40,407 nucleotides of DNA from an uncultured Acidimicrobiales bacterium (lineage in GTDB: Bacteria > Actinomycetota > Acidimicrobiia > Acidimicrobiales > AC-14). Shown here in pieces: positions 16,645 through 25,122 of the stretch; position 1 is the first letter of the stretch; each line of letters begins with the position of its first letter. Made by a program: the position numbers and the translations under genes. The notes under the pieces are model-generated. The model did not search any database. It was not told the origin of the DNA and was given only the letters and a program-made list of their open reading frames with translations. Location of the stretch: the NCBI GenBank assembly GCA_902805665.1, contig CADCTB010000213.1, positions 1-40,407 on the forward strand, in the 5' to 3' direction.

Positions 16645-18528
16645 ATGCGCGGCTACGGATACGGCTTTCACCACCGGATGAGCCGGGATCCGGATCTGGT
16701 GGCCGGCAAGGCCGTCGACAAGGCAGTCCTGCGCCGGGTCCTGGGCTTCGCCCGGGCGTACCGGAGGCTGCTCATCGCCTTCGTGCTCGCCATCCTGGCC
16801 GGCTCAATCGTCGGAATCCTGCCGCCGCTGGTGTTCCGCAGCATCGTCGACCATCACGCCGTCCCCCGGCGCCTGGGCGGCCTCGACCGGCTGGCCCTCC
16901 TCGCCCTCTCGCTCGCCTTCGCCGACGCCGCGCTCAACATCCTCCAGCGCTGGCTGTCGGCCCGGATCGCCGAGGGCCTGATCTTCGACCTGCGGTCGGC
17001 GCTGTACGACCACGTGCAGGGCATGCCCCTCGCCTTCTTCACCCGCACCCAGACCGGGTCGCTCATCAGCCGCATGAACAACGACGTGATGGGCGCCCAG
17101 CAGGCCTTCACCGGCACCCTGGGCAGCGTCCTGCAGAACGTGCTCGACCTCAGCGTGACGCTGTTCGTCATGGTCCAGCTGGAATGGCGACTCACGCTCC
17201 TCGTTCTGCTGGTCGTCCCCGTGTTCCTGCTGCCCGCCCGGCGGGTCGGGCGTCAGATGCAGAAGCTGACCCGGGAGTCCTTCCAGCTCGACGCGACCAT
17301 GAACGCGGCGATGACCGAGCGATTCAACGTTTCCGGCGCCCTGCTCGTGAAGCTCTTCGGCCACCCCAGGCGTGAGTCGGCGGAGTTCGCCGAGCGGGCC
17401 GGGCGGGTGCGCGACATCGGCATCCGCACCGCCATGTACGGCCGGCTGTTCTTCTCGGCCCTCGCGCTGCTGGGGGCCGCCGGCACCGTGGGCGTCTACT
17501 GGCTCGGCACCCGCCTGGTCATCTCCGGGTCCATCACGCTCGGCACCCTCACCGCCCTGGCCGTGTACGTGACCAGGATCTACAGCCCGCTGACGCGGCT
17601 GACCAACGCCCAGGTCGACATCATGACGTCGATCGTGAGCTTCGAGCGGGTCTTCGAGGTGCTCGACGCCACCCGGGCGATCGAGGACGCTCCGGGCGCC
17701 TACGACCTGGTCGATCCTCAGGGACGGATCGAAGCCGACGACGTGTGGTTCCGGTACCCGGCGCCGTCGACCGTCTCGATCGCCTCGCTCGAGGCCGACG
17801 CCAGTGCCGAGCTCTCGGTCGACCCGTCGGGCACGGTGCTGAAGGGGATCTCGTTCACGGCCGAGCCCGGGCAGATGATCGCCCTGGTGGGGCCGACCGG
17901 CGCCGGGAAGACGACGCTGTCGTACCTCGTGCCCAGGTTGTACGACGTCACCTCGGGGGCGATACGGGTCGACGGCCACGACGTGCGCCACCTGACGTCG
18001 GAGACGCTGGCCGCGGCGATCGGGATGGTGACCCAGGACGCCCACATGTTCCACGACACGGTGGCCGCCAACCTGCGCTACGCCAAGGCCGACGCCACCG
18101 ACGCGGAGCTGGTGGCCGTGTGCAAGGCGGCCCGTATCCACGATCTCATCGCCGGCCTACCCGAGGGCTACGACACCCTCGTCGGCGAGCGCGGGTACCG
18201 ACTGTCAGGCGGCGAGAAGCAGCGCCTGGCCCTGGCCCGGGTCCTGCTCAAGAGCCCGGCAATCGTCATCCTCGACGAGGCCACCGCCCACCTCGACTCC
18301 GAGACCGAGCTCCTCATCCAGCAGGCGCTGGCCGAAGCGTTGGCCGGCCGGACGTCGCTGGTGATCGCCCACCGGCTGTCCACCATCCAGGCGGCCGACC
18401 AGATCCTGGTGATCGACGACGGTCGCATCGTCGAGCGGGGCACCCACTCCGAACTGGTGGGCCGGGAGGGCCTCTACCGGGAGCTCTACCTCACCCAGTA
18501 CGCCCGAACGGCGACCGGCGCCGGGTGA
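16645..18528 (+). CDS. ABC transporter, fused permease and ATPase (exporter type)
   Basis: A 627-residue half-transporter working as a dimer. Six transmembrane helices fill about residues 35-320. The ATPase has Walker A GPTGAGKTT, Q-loop GMVTQDAHMF, signature LSGGEKQRLALAR, Walker B IVILDEATAHLD and H-loop IAHRLST. Between the A-loop aromatic (FRYPAPS) and strand 2 there is an extra stretch of about 25 residues (SIASLEADASAELSVDPSG) not present in standard MsbA-type domains. Substrate unknown: lipid, peptide or drug. No ribosome site precedes ATG 16645; ATG 16678 (MSRDPDLV) is an alternative. The gene's 3' end overlaps the convergent membrane-protein gene by 38 nt. Confidence 0.9.
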   Translation: MRGYGYGFHHRMSRDPDLVAGKAVDKAVLRRVLGFARAYRRLLIAFVLAILAGSIVGILPPLVFRSIVDHHAVPRRLGGLDRLALLALSLAFADAALNILQRWLSARIAEGLIFDLRSALYDHVQGMPLAFFTRTQTGSLISRMNNDVMGAQQAFTGTLGSVLQNVLDLSVTLFVMVQLEWRLTLLVLLVVPVFLLPARRVGRQMQKLTRESFQLDATMNAAMTERFNVSGALLVKLFGHPRRESAEFAERAGRVRDIGIRTAMYGRLFFSALALLGAAGTVGVYWLGTRLVISGSITLGTLTALAVYVTRIYSPLTRLTNAQVDIMTSIVSFERVFEVLDATRAIEDAPGAYDLVDPQGRIEADDVWFRYPAPSTVSIASLEADASAELSVDPSGTVLKGISFTAEPGQMIALVGPTGAGKTTLSYLVPRLYDVTSGAIRVDGHDVRHLTSETLAAAIGMVTQDAHMFHDTVAANLRYAKADATDAELVAVCKAARIHDLIAGLPEGYDTLVGERGYRLSGGEKQRLALARVLLKSPAIVILDEATAHLDSETELLIQQALAEALAGRTSLVIAHRLSTIQAADQILVIDDGRIVERGTHSELVGREGLYRELYLTQYARTATGAG

Positions 18529-19357
18529 CCCCCCGCACCTGCTGACGATCTGCCACCTCAGGGCGTGTCCGGTCGTCACCGGTGCGAGCGGTGATCTCCC
18601 GCTCACGCTCCTGGTCCAGCCCGTTCCGGCGGTCACGCTCGTCGTCGAGCACCTGCTCCTGCTGGATGGTCCTGTCGCGATCGCGGTCCCGCTCGAGCTC
18701 GTGGGCCCGAACCCGCCCTTCGGATCGGGCCAGCGCCAGGTTGGCCTGGGTGCGGGCCTCTTCGGCCTGGCGGGCGGCGGCGGCCTGGGCGCCGACGGTG
18801 GGGTCGACGGCCCGGGCGAACAGCCGGGCGTGCCAACGCTCACCGAGCACACCGCCCAGCAGCGAACCGATCACGAGCGCCAGCAGCGAGGCGATGCCTG
18901 CCACCGTGCCCGCATCTCCGTACTCGTCGGCCGTGGTGGGGATGCCCAGGGAACGCAGGTTCTCGGCGACGTTGTCGGCGCCGCCCGAGGACCGGGCGAG
19001 GGCGGCGACCCCACCGACGATCAGGACGCCCAGGATCAGGACGCCGGCGCCGTGGGCCAGGCCGTTGCGACGGGCCATGCGGCCGGCCACGTATCCGCCG
19101 AACAGGTAGGAGAGCAGGATGAGGCCGGCCACGACAAGGCCGGCGCCGGTGCCGAGCTCCTCCCAGCCGGTGCTCAGGTCGGTGTCGTCGCTGATGGCGC
19201 CGGCGATGGACGCGGCCAACCCGAGGAGGATGGCGAAGGCGCCATAGGCGACGAGCACGCCGGCCAGCACGCTGGTGAGGGAGAAGCCGCCGAATCCGGC
19301 GTCGCGGGCCAGCTCCCTTCGCTCGCGAGCGGTCTCTCGCATCGTTCGAGCCCTCAC
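18491..19357 (-). CDS. Tetraspan membrane protein with charged C-terminal tail
   Basis: 288 residues. Four hydrophobic segments are visible: LTSVLAGVLVAYGAFAILLG (about 27-46), GAGLVVAGLILLSYLFGGYVAGR (71-93), GAGVLILGVLIVGGVAAL (103-120) and AGIASLLALVIGSLLGGVL (153-171). The rest is a strongly charged Arg/Glu/Asp/Gln tail, probably a cytoplasmic coiled coil. No enzyme motif is seen. The start GTG 19357 overlaps the stop of the small acidic gene (GTGA), indicating translational coupling; ATG 19342 is also possible. The glycine-rich FGGYVAGR helix occurs in stress-associated tetraspan proteins, but I do not assign a family. Confidence 0.75.
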   Translation of the reverse strand: MRARTMRETARERRELARDAGFGGFSLTSVLAGVLVAYGAFAILLGLAASIAGAISDDTDLSTGWEELGTGAGLVVAGLILLSYLFGGYVAGRMARRNGLAHGAGVLILGVLIVGGVAALARSSGGADNVAENLRSLGIPTTADEYGDAGTVAGIASLLALVIGSLLGGVLGERWHARLFARAVDPTVGAQAAAARQAEEARTQANLALARSEGRVRAHELERDRDRDRTIQQEQVLDDERDRRNGLDQEREREITARTGDDRTRPEVADRQQVRGVTRRRSPFGRTG

Positions 19358-19506
19358 AGGTTCTCCTCTCCTGTCTCCACCTCGGCGATGACCTCTGCCT
19401 CGTCCGAGCGGTCGTCCTGCATGAGCTCGGTTTCGAGCCCCTCGCGCTTCAGGACCTGATCCTGCTTCTCCTGTCCGACCTGCTCTGCTTCGGTCTCATC
19501 AGGCAT
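19354..19506 (-). CDS. Small acidic protein
   Basis: A 50-residue, highly acidic and Gln-rich peptide beginning MPDETEAEQVGQEKQDQV and ending EVIAEVETGEENL. No cysteine, no transmembrane segment. It overlaps the start of the tetraspan gene by 4 nt (GTGA), so the two are translated together. ATG 19506 is chosen because the frame upstream to 19569 encodes a different, Pro/Gly-rich composition. Charge pattern suggests a disordered partner or adaptor; function unknown. Confidence 0.6.
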   Translation of the reverse strand: MPDETEAEQVGQEKQDQVLKREGLETELMQDDRSDEAEVIAEVETGEENL

Positions 19507-19580
19507 ACCTGGCCCGTACCCGGCCCTGCTGGCGGGGCAAACCACCGGACCTCGCCGAGGGCCTACCATCGCCGTGAGAC

Positions 19581-20522
19581 ATGCGATTGCCCACCCTTTC
19601 CCCGCCGGCGTACCGCCGGGTCACCCTCTTCGCCCTGCTGGCCCTGACGTTCATCGTGGTCACGGGAGGTGCCGTCCGGCTGACCGGCTCGGGGCTGGGG
19701 TGCCCGGACTGGCCGACGTGCGCCGAGAACCGCGTCGTCGCTCCCTGGGAGTACCACGCCATGGTGGAGTTCGTGAACCGGACCATCACCGGCCTGGTGT
19801 CGGTGGCGGTGATGCTGGCGGTGCTGGGCTCGCTGGTCCGGCGTCCCCGGCGTCGAGACCTGCTGTGGCTGTCGGTCGGCTTGGTGGCGGGGGTGCTCGG
19901 CCAGATCGTCCTGGGCGGGCTCACCGTGCTGTTCGAGCTGAAGCCGGGCTTCGTCATGGCCCACTTCCTCCTCTCCATGGTCCTGCTGGCCAACGCAGTG
20001 GTGCTCCACCACCGCGCCGGTCGACCGGCGGGCCCCACCCGCCCGGCCGTGGGGCCCGACCTGCTCGGCCTGGGCCGGCTGGCGGTGGCGGCCGCCGCCC
20101 TGGTGATCTTCCTGGGCACGATCGTCACGTCGTCCGGGCCGCACGGCGGTGACGAGGACGCCGAGCGCCTGCCCTTCCTCCTGCCCGACGTCACCCGGCT
20201 CCACGGCATCGCCGTCATGCTGTTCCTTGCCGTCACCCTCCTCACCCTGTGGAAGCTGCGCCGGGCTGGTGCCGACCCGCGCATCCTGCGGCGCGGCGAG
20301 GTGCTCCTGGCCGTCGTGGTGGCTCAGGGCGCCCTGGGCTACATCCAGTACTTCACGGGTGTCCCTGCCCTCCTCGTGGGGTTCCACATCGCCGGGGCGA
20401 CGGCGGTCTGGGTGGCCGTGCTGCGCCTCCACCTGGCGTTCTCGGTCCCCGTCGCCAAGTCCGGCCCCGAGTCCGACGGGGGTACCGTGGAGCCGTGGAC
20501 GGTGGCCCTCAGCTCCAGATGA
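19581..20522 (+). CDS. ctaA: Haem A synthase (COX15/CtaA family)
   Basis: A 313-residue membrane enzyme that oxidises the C8 methyl of haem O to make haem A for aa3-type cytochrome oxidase. Eight hydrophobic helices fit the CtaA topology. Visible are the extracellular cysteine pair [10 protein letters not shown], the [15 protein letters not shown] helix with its His-Glu pair, [10 protein letters not shown], the second-half [10 protein letters not shown] and [12 protein letters not shown] histidines. It ends with an ATGA overlap into clpS, so the two are coupled. No ctaB or cox genes are in the window. Confidence 0.92.
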   Translation: MRLPTLSPPAYRRVTLFALLALTFIVVTGGAVRLTGSGLGCPDWPTCAENRVVAPWEYHAMVEFVNRTITGLVSVAVMLAVLGSLVRRPRRRDLLWLSVGLVAGVLGQIVLGGLTVLFELKPGFVMAHFLLSMVLLANAVVLHHRAGRPAGPTRPAVGPDLLGLGRLAVAAAALVIFLGTIVTSSGPHGGDEDAERLPFLLPDVTRLHGIAVMLFLAVTLLTLWKLRRAGADPRILRRGEVLLAVVVAQGALGYIQYFTGVPALLVGFHIAGATAVWVAVLRLHLAFSVPVAKSGPESDGGTVEPWTVALSSR

Positions 20523-20809
20523 CGGCCGTACCGGTCGAGGTCAAGGAGCCGGAGATCGACGATGTGGTCGTCCCCGACCGGCCGTGGATCGTCATCGTGT
20601 GGAACGACCCGATCAACCTGATGAGCTACGTGACCTTCGTGTTCCAGAAGCTGTTCGGCTACAGCCTCGAGAAGGCCACCAAGCTGATGCTCGACGTCCA
20701 TGAGAAGGGCAGGGCGGTGGTGTCGAGCGGGCCACGGGAGAAGGCCGAGCTCGACGTCTTCCGCCTCCACGAGCACGGCCTCTGGGCGACGATGGAACAT
20801 GATTCGTAG
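20519..20809 (+). CDS. clpS: ClpS, adaptor of the ClpAP/ClpCP protease
   Basis: A 96-residue ClpS, the N-recognin that delivers N-degron substrates to the Clp ATPase. Characteristic features are [16 protein letters not shown] (the N-end pocket region, about 23-38), [28 protein letters not shown], and the ending [21 protein letters not shown] disordered N-terminus of about 20 residues precedes the core, as usual. ATG 20519 overlaps the ctaA stop (ATGA), and the last 11 nt overlap the next gene. Confidence 0.95.
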   Translation: MTAVPVEVKEPEIDDVVVPDRPWIVIVWNDPINLMSYVTFVFQKLFGYSLEKATKLMLDVHEKGRAVVSSGPREKAELDVFRLHEHGLWATMEHDS

Positions 20810-21284
20810 GCGGGTAAAGCGGGCGCGGGGCGGCGGCTTCGAGCTGCGCATCCCGGCCGACGAGCGCGAGCTGCTCCGCTCCGTCGGTCCGCAACTGCGC
20901 GAGGTGCTGGTCCGCGAGGCGGCCGGCGCCCAGCAGGGGGAGGACTCCGCTGTCGCCCGGCTCTTCCCGGTCGCCTATCCCGATGACGAGGACCGCCAGA
21001 CGGAGTACCGCCTGCTGGTCCACGACGAGCTGCTGTCCTCCCATCTCGGCGCTCTCGCCGTGCTGGAGGAGACCGCCGACTCGGAACGCCTCGACGAGGA
21101 CCAGCTCCTGGCTTGGATGCGGGCGCTGAACCACGTCCGCCTGGTCCTCGGCACCCGGCTCGACGTCACCGAGGACGGCGACGAGCGGCCGACGAGCCCG
21201 CGCGACCCCCGCACACCGGCGTTCGCGGTCTACGACTACCTCACCTATCTGCAGGGCGAGATCATCGAGGCCCTCTCCGGCTGA
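20799..21284 (+). CDS. DUF2017 protein (AosR-like)
   Basis: A 161-residue DUF2017 protein. The pattern is [22 protein letters not shown] at the start, [19 protein letters not shown] (about 52-70), then a helical [23 protein letters not shown] and [15 protein letters not shown] end. In mycobacteria the protein next to ClpS, AosR, is described as a redox-linked regulator of cysteine biosynthesis; the gene order here is the same, though no cys genes follow. ATG 20799 starts inside clpS (11-nt overlap). The stop region overlaps the convergent DegV gene by 23 nt. Confidence 0.85.
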   Translation: MIRRRVKRARGGGFELRIPADERELLRSVGPQLREVLVREAAGAQQGEDSAVARLFPVAYPDDEDRQTEYRLLVHDELLSSHLGALAVLEETADSERLDEDQLLAWMRALNHVRLVLGTRLDVTEDGDERPTSPRDPRTPAFAVYDYLTYLQGEIIEALSG

Positions 21285-22125
21285 GCGGTTGCCCACCGGT
21301 CGGGGCGAACATGGCGCCTACCGTGCCGGGACCGGTGTGGGCGCCGACGCTCGGACCGATGCGGTAGCGCACCAGCTGGGCCACCCCTCGCGCCTTCCCG
21401 AGCCGGTCCTCCAGGGCGGTCACGAGCGGCAGGGTGCCGTCGTCGGAAAGTCCCACGCCCACCCGGAGCGACGAGCCCGAGGCCCGTATGAAGGTGGCCA
21501 TGGCCTCGGCGGCGGCGTCGGTGTCCGCGCATCGGTCGATCTCCCGCATCACCCCACCGGAGAGAGTGAGGACGGGGATGGCGGCCGGGGCCCGACTGAC
21601 CACATCTTCCGCCAGGCGCCCGCCCGCCCGGGCCACGTCCAGAGCGCCCACCACGAAGACGTTGCCGACGGTGGCGCCTACCTGTTCGGCGGCGGTGGCC
21701 GCCTCCTCGAGGCTGGCTCCCGCCGCAACCACCTCGGCCGCCTCCCACAGGCACAGGGAGACGGCGAAGGAGGCGGTGCCGGTGTCCACGATCCGGACCG
21801 GCACCGGCGAGACCTGGGTGGCCAGGCGAGCCGAGTTCACCGTTCCCGACACCGACGACCCGATGTGGACCGAGAGGATCTCCGTAGCCCCGCGCTCGGC
21901 CACCGCCTCGTATGCCGCCGCGAACCGGCCGGGGCTGGGCTGGGCGGTGGAAACCGTCGGACGTCCCGTCCGGAACCGGTCGTAGAAGGCATCAGCGTCG
22001 AGGTCGACCCCCTCGAGGTGCTCCTTGCCGTCCACGACCACCGTCAAGGGGACCACCTCCACGCCGTAGCGCTGGGCCAGGCCGGTCGGCAGCTGAGCGT
22101 TGGAATCGGTGACGAGCCCTATCAA
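21262..22125 (-). CDS. DegV family fatty-acid-binding protein
   Basis: A 287-residue DegV protein: GLVTDSNAQLP at the N-terminus, VVPLTVVVDGKEHLEGVDL, the TSQPSPG-like VSTAQPSPGRFAAAYE, ILSVHIGSSVSGTVNSAR, and VFVVGALDVARAGGR. Family members (FakB type) bind a fatty acid for phosphorylation by FakA. The start is TTG 22125, which overlaps the plsY stop (TTGA), so the two genes are coupled; this fits since PlsY consumes acyl-phosphate, the product of the FakAB system. No fakA is in the window. Confidence 0.88.
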   Translation of the reverse strand: MIGLVTDSNAQLPTGLAQRYGVEVVPLTVVVDGKEHLEGVDLDADAFYDRFRTGRPTVSTAQPSPGRFAAAYEAVAERGATEILSVHIGSSVSGTVNSARLATQVSPVPVRIVDTGTASFAVSLCLWEAAEVVAAGASLEEAATAAEQVGATVGNVFVVGALDVARAGGRLAEDVVSRAPAAIPVLTLSGGVMREIDRCADTDAAAEAMATFIRASGSSLRVGVGLSDDGTLPLVTALEDRLGKARGVAQLVRYRIGPSVGAHTGPGTVGAMFAPTGGQPLSRRGPR

Positions 22126-22748
22126 GGCTTCGACTTCATGCCGAGCAGGGGCGGCACCCCGGGCCCGCGGGCGGTCACGAACTTGTAGACGATCACCGCG
22201 CTGCTGGCGGCCGCCGACACCGGAAGGGCCGCAGTGGGCACCGGGCCCCAGCCGGTGGGCCAGCCCTTCCGCCACCAGAGCAGCCCGGCGAGCACCCACG
22301 TGGCGGAGGCCACGGCGGTGCCCGGAAAGGTGCGACCGGTCAGTCGACCGACGCCCCAGGCGACACCCAGGTCGACGGGCACGTATGCGGGAAACGTGGC
22401 GATGCAGTGGCCCAAGCTGACGGCGACACCCTTGCCTCCCCGGAAGCGGTTCCAGACCGGGAAGCAGTGGCCGACGAGCGCCGCCGTGCCCGCCACGTGG
22501 GCGCCCGTCGGTCCGGCGACGCGCCGGCCCACGGCGCAGGCGATGGCGCCCTTTGCCGCGTCTGCGGCCAGGATGCCGCCGCCCCAGGCCTTGCCCAGGA
22601 CGGTCATGGCGTTGACTGCCCCGGGGTTGCCGGTGCCGACGCCCCGCAGGTCGGTGGCCCCTCCGCTCGCCAGCCGGGCGGCCGTGTCGGCGCACGGGAC
22701 CGTGCCGATCAGGTAGCCGGCGACGGCCGAGGCGAGCGGAGCGAGCAC
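22122..22748 (-). CDS. plsY: Glycerol-3-phosphate acyltransferase PlsY
   Basis: A 208-residue membrane enzyme that acylates glycerol-3-phosphate at sn-1 using acyl-phosphate. The three conserved loops are visible: GYLIGTVPCADTAAR, then LRGVGTGNPGAVNAMTVLGK (the GSGNPGATN-like signature), and GHCFPVWNRFRGGKGVAVSLG. Five hydrophobic spans fit the known topology. GTG 22748 gives a length in line with the family; the open frame continues upstream to 22862 without homology. Its stop overlaps the TTG start of the DegV gene. Confidence 0.9.
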   Translation of the reverse strand: MLAPLASAVAGYLIGTVPCADTAARLASGGATDLRGVGTGNPGAVNAMTVLGKAWGGGILAADAAKGAIACAVGRRVAGPTGAHVAGTAALVGHCFPVWNRFRGGKGVAVSLGHCIATFPAYVPVDLGVAWGVGRLTGRTFPGTAVASATWVLAGLLWWRKGWPTGWGPVPTAALPVSAAASSAVIVYKFVTARGPGVPPLLGMKSKP

Positions 22749-22836
22749 TCGGTGGAGCGTAATTCCCGACCGACGTCGGCAGGCGTGGATCCGCGCCGGG
22801 TTCGAATCGGCCGTTTCCGGGGGAAGCAAGAGGATC

Positions 22837-22938
22837 GTGGTGTTTATCCAAGCCGACCCCAACCTCGACCTCTACCGGCTCGGCGTCCGCAACGCCCACA
22901 CCGACTTCCTGCGCACGCCGCCGGAAGTGGCGACATGA
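22837..22938 (+). CDS. Candidate 33-residue ORF coupled to the hydrolase
   Basis: A short frame beginning GTG-GTG after GAGG-type purines (AAGAGGATC) and encoding, from the second GTG, VFIQADPNLDLYRLGV then RNAHTDFLRTPPEVAT. Its TGA overlaps the ATG of the following hydrolase by 4 nt (ATGA), the mark of a translated, coupled frame. Composition is ordinary, not Arg/Pro-rich as in shadows. It may be a small protein, a leader peptide, or the tail of a formerly longer gene; upstream in-frame codons (ESAVSGGSKR) are also open. I do not recognise a family. Confidence 0.4.
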   Translation: MVFIQADPNLDLYRLGVRNAHTDFLRTPPEVAT

Positions 22939-23759
22939 GGGTCAAGGTCGATGAGGGCGTGGAGCTGGAGGTCGACACCTGGGACGGCGACGACGCGGTT
23001 CCGTTCCTGCTGGTGCACGGCCTGGCGTCGAACCGGCGGTTGTGGGAGGGGGTGGCGGCCCGCCTGCAGGAGCTGGGCCACCCTGTCGCCAGCGTCGACC
23101 TGCGCGGCCACGGCCGGAGCGACAAGCCTGACGAGGGCTACGACTTCACGACCATGGGCGCCGACCTGATCGAGGTCGTCGATGCGGCCGGCTTCGACCG
23201 CCCGGTGCTGGTCGGGCAGTCGACGGGCGGCAACATCGTCGTCGACCTGGCTGCCCGCGTGCCGGAACTAGCCCGCAGGGTCGTCGGGATCGATGGCGGC
23301 GCGCTCGAGCTCGCCCGGCAGTGGCCCGACTGGGAGGAGTGCAAGGCGGCGCTGACCCCGCCACCCCTGGCCGGGAGCGCAGCCGAGTCAGTGGAGGCGC
23401 GGCTGCGTCGGGCCCACCCCCACTGGCCGGACTGGGGGATCGAGGTCAGCATGGCGAACTTCGAGCACCTTCCCGACGGCACCATCCGGCCGTGGCTGAC
23501 CCTCGAACGCCATCTGGGCATCCTGCGGGCGCTGTGGGAGCACCACCCGTCGATCGTCATCCCGAAGCTGGATGTCGACGTGCTGCTCGTGATGGCCGAC
23601 ACGGGCGACGAATGGGCGGAGCAGAAGCGGGCGCTGGCCGACGAGCTCCTCGCCGCCGCACCGAACGTGCGGGTCGAGTGGATGTCACCCGGCGACCACG
23701 ACCTGCACGTGCAGTACCCGGTGGAGCTGGCGGACCTGCTGCACGCTGACTCTTCCTGA
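22935..23759 (+). CDS. Alpha/beta hydrolase
   Basis: A 274-residue hydrolase of the fold-1 type. The oxyanion strand is PFLLVHGLASNRRLW (about 28-42), DLRGHGRSDKPDEGYDF follows, the nucleophile elbow is VGQSTGGNIV with Ser, and the catalytic His is in SPGDHDLHVQYP near the C-terminus. The acid residue is probably in LLVMADTGDEW. There is no signal peptide. Substrate unknown. The start overlaps the stop of a 33-residue frame (ATGA), so it is probably translated by coupling. Confidence 0.85.
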   Translation: MRVKVDEGVELEVDTWDGDDAVPFLLVHGLASNRRLWEGVAARLQELGHPVASVDLRGHGRSDKPDEGYDFTTMGADLIEVVDAAGFDRPVLVGQSTGGNIVVDLAARVPELARRVVGIDGGALELARQWPDWEECKAALTPPPLAGSAAESVEARLRRAHPHWPDWGIEVSMANFEHLPDGTIRPWLTLERHLGILRALWEHHPSIVIPKLDVDVLLVMADTGDEWAEQKRALADELLAAAPNVRVEWMSPGDHDLHVQYPVELADLLHADSS

Positions 23760-23783
23760 CCCCAGGCTTCTAAGGTGAGCCGG

Positions 23784-25016
23784 ATGGCACGGTTGCTCGT
23801 CATCATGGGCTCGGGCGAGACCAGCCCCACCATGAGCAAAGTCCACAGGGCGCTGCTCGCCCGGGCCGGGCGGGGCCCGGCGGTCATGCTGGACACACCG
23901 TTCGGATTCCAGGAGAACGCCGACGACATCTCGGCCAAGGCGGTCGCCTACTTCAAGGAGAGCGTCCAGCACGAGATGGCGGTCGCGTCCTTCCGGACCG
24001 CAGACGGAGTCGACCCGCTGGCGTACGAGACGATGCTCGCCCGGCTGCGAGAGGCGGCCTACGTGTTCGCAGGCCCGGGCAGCCCGTCGTACGCCGTGGC
24101 CCAGTGGTCGGCCAGCCAGGTGCCCGCGGTACTGGCCCAGAAGCTGCGAACTGGCGGCTGTGTCACCTTCGCCAGCGCGGCCGCCTGCACCCTGGGCCCG
24201 TACGCCCTCCCGGTCTACGAGATCTACAAGGCGGGCGACAGCGTGCGGTGGTTGAAGGGGCTGAACCTCACCGGTGAGATCGGCCTGCCCGCGGTGATCG
24301 TCCCCCACTTCAACAACGCGGAAGGTGGGAACCACGACACCAGGTACTGCTACATGGGCGAACGCCGGCTGTCGGTGCTCGAGGCCATGCTCCCGCCGGA
24401 CGTCTTCATCCTGGGTGTCGACGAGCACACCGCCTGCATCCTCGATCTCGACGCCGGCACGGCCACCGTGGCCGGCCTCGGATCCGTAACGGTCCGGCGC
24501 GACGGCCAGATGTCGGCAATCGTCACCGGCACGACCGTGCCCATCGCCGAGCTGACACGGGCTGCGCCGGGGGAGCTCCGTACCGAGGCGCCGCCGCCGT
24601 CGGAGGTCGTTGAAGGCGGGAGGGGCGTCGATCCGCTGGAGGCCGACATCGACCGTTACGAGCGCGCCTTCGACGCCGCCCTGGTGGCCGGCGACGCTGC
24701 GGGTGCGGTGAAGGTGGCGCTGGAGCTCGACGACCTGCTGCACGACTGGTCCCGCGACACGACTCAGTCCGACCTGCTCGACCGAGGCCGGGCCGGGCTC
24801 CGGGCCATGATCGTGCGGCTGGGAGAAGCGGCGGAGACCGGCGTGCGTGATCCCCGCGCCGTCGTCGGGCCGTTCGTCGAAGCTCTGCTCGACGCCCGCC
24901 GCCAGGCCCGGGCCGACGGGCGTTGGGCTGACGCCGACACCCTCCGGAACCGCGTGGTCGCCGCCGGGGTGGAGGTGCGTGACACCGCAGGAGGCACTGA
25001 GTGGCAGCTACGATGA
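23784..25016 (+). CDS. Peptidase S51/cyanophycinase-like protein fused to a CysRS C-terminal-like domain
   Basis: 410 residues. The N-terminal part (about 1-235) resembles type-1 glutamine-amidotransferase-like S51 peptidases: LLVIMGSGETSPTM, YVFAGPGSPSYAVAQW, the nucleophile elbow as FASAAACTLGPYALPV (Ser where the family has GTSAGA), and GVDEHTACILDLDAGTATV. The C-terminal 60 residues (FVEALLDARRQARADGRWADADTLRNRV...TEWQL) match the end of cysteinyl-tRNA synthetase, without its catalytic core. AAGGTGA lies 5-6 nt before ATG 23784. The stop lies inside the direct repeat that also precedes tRNA-Glu. Function unknown; a tRNA- or Cys-related peptidase role is only a guess. Confidence 0.75.
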   Translation: MARLLVIMGSGETSPTMSKVHRALLARAGRGPAVMLDTPFGFQENADDISAKAVAYFKESVQHEMAVASFRTADGVDPLAYETMLARLREAAYVFAGPGSPSYAVAQWSASQVPAVLAQKLRTGGCVTFASAAACTLGPYALPVYEIYKAGDSVRWLKGLNLTGEIGLPAVIVPHFNNAEGGNHDTRYCYMGERRLSVLEAMLPPDVFILGVDEHTACILDLDAGTATVAGLGSVTVRRDGQMSAIVTGTTVPIAELTRAAPGELRTEAPPPSEVVEGGRGVDPLEADIDRYERAFDAALVAGDAAGAVKVALELDDLLHDWSRDTTQSDLLDRGRAGLRAMIVRLGEAAETGVRDPRAVVGPFVEALLDARRQARADGRWADADTLRNRVVAAGVEVRDTAGGTEWQLR

Positions 25017-25053
25017 GCCACCCGCAGGGACGGGCCCCCACCGTCTAGCGGCC
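25009..25053 (+). repeat. Direct repeat copy 1: 5' half of tRNA-Glu and flank (remnant)
   Basis: 45 bases with 43 identical to 26245-26289. It comprises TACGAT (shared -10-like element), a 19-base spacer, and the acceptor strand (GCCCCCA at 25034-25040) and D-arm start (GTCTAGCGG) of tRNA-Glu. It then diverges, with no anticodon arm or T-arm, so it cannot encode a tRNA. It also covers the last codons and stop of the S51-like gene. Confidence 0.85.
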
Positions 25054-25122
25054 ACTGCCGCGGCCAGGCCGCCCGCCCCTCCCGCGCCCGCTTCGTATCG
25101 CCGATCCGCCAGGGCGCTCCGA

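Noticed and set aside
16804-18141. 445-codon minus-strand frame opposite the ABC transporter
   Set aside because: Antisense shadow with His/Gly/Val-rich composition, no motif.
22790-22815. GGGTTCGAATCGG, resembling a tRNA T-arm
   Set aside because: The stem does not pair properly (G-G mismatch next to the loop) and no D-arm, anticodon arm or acceptor can be found upstream.
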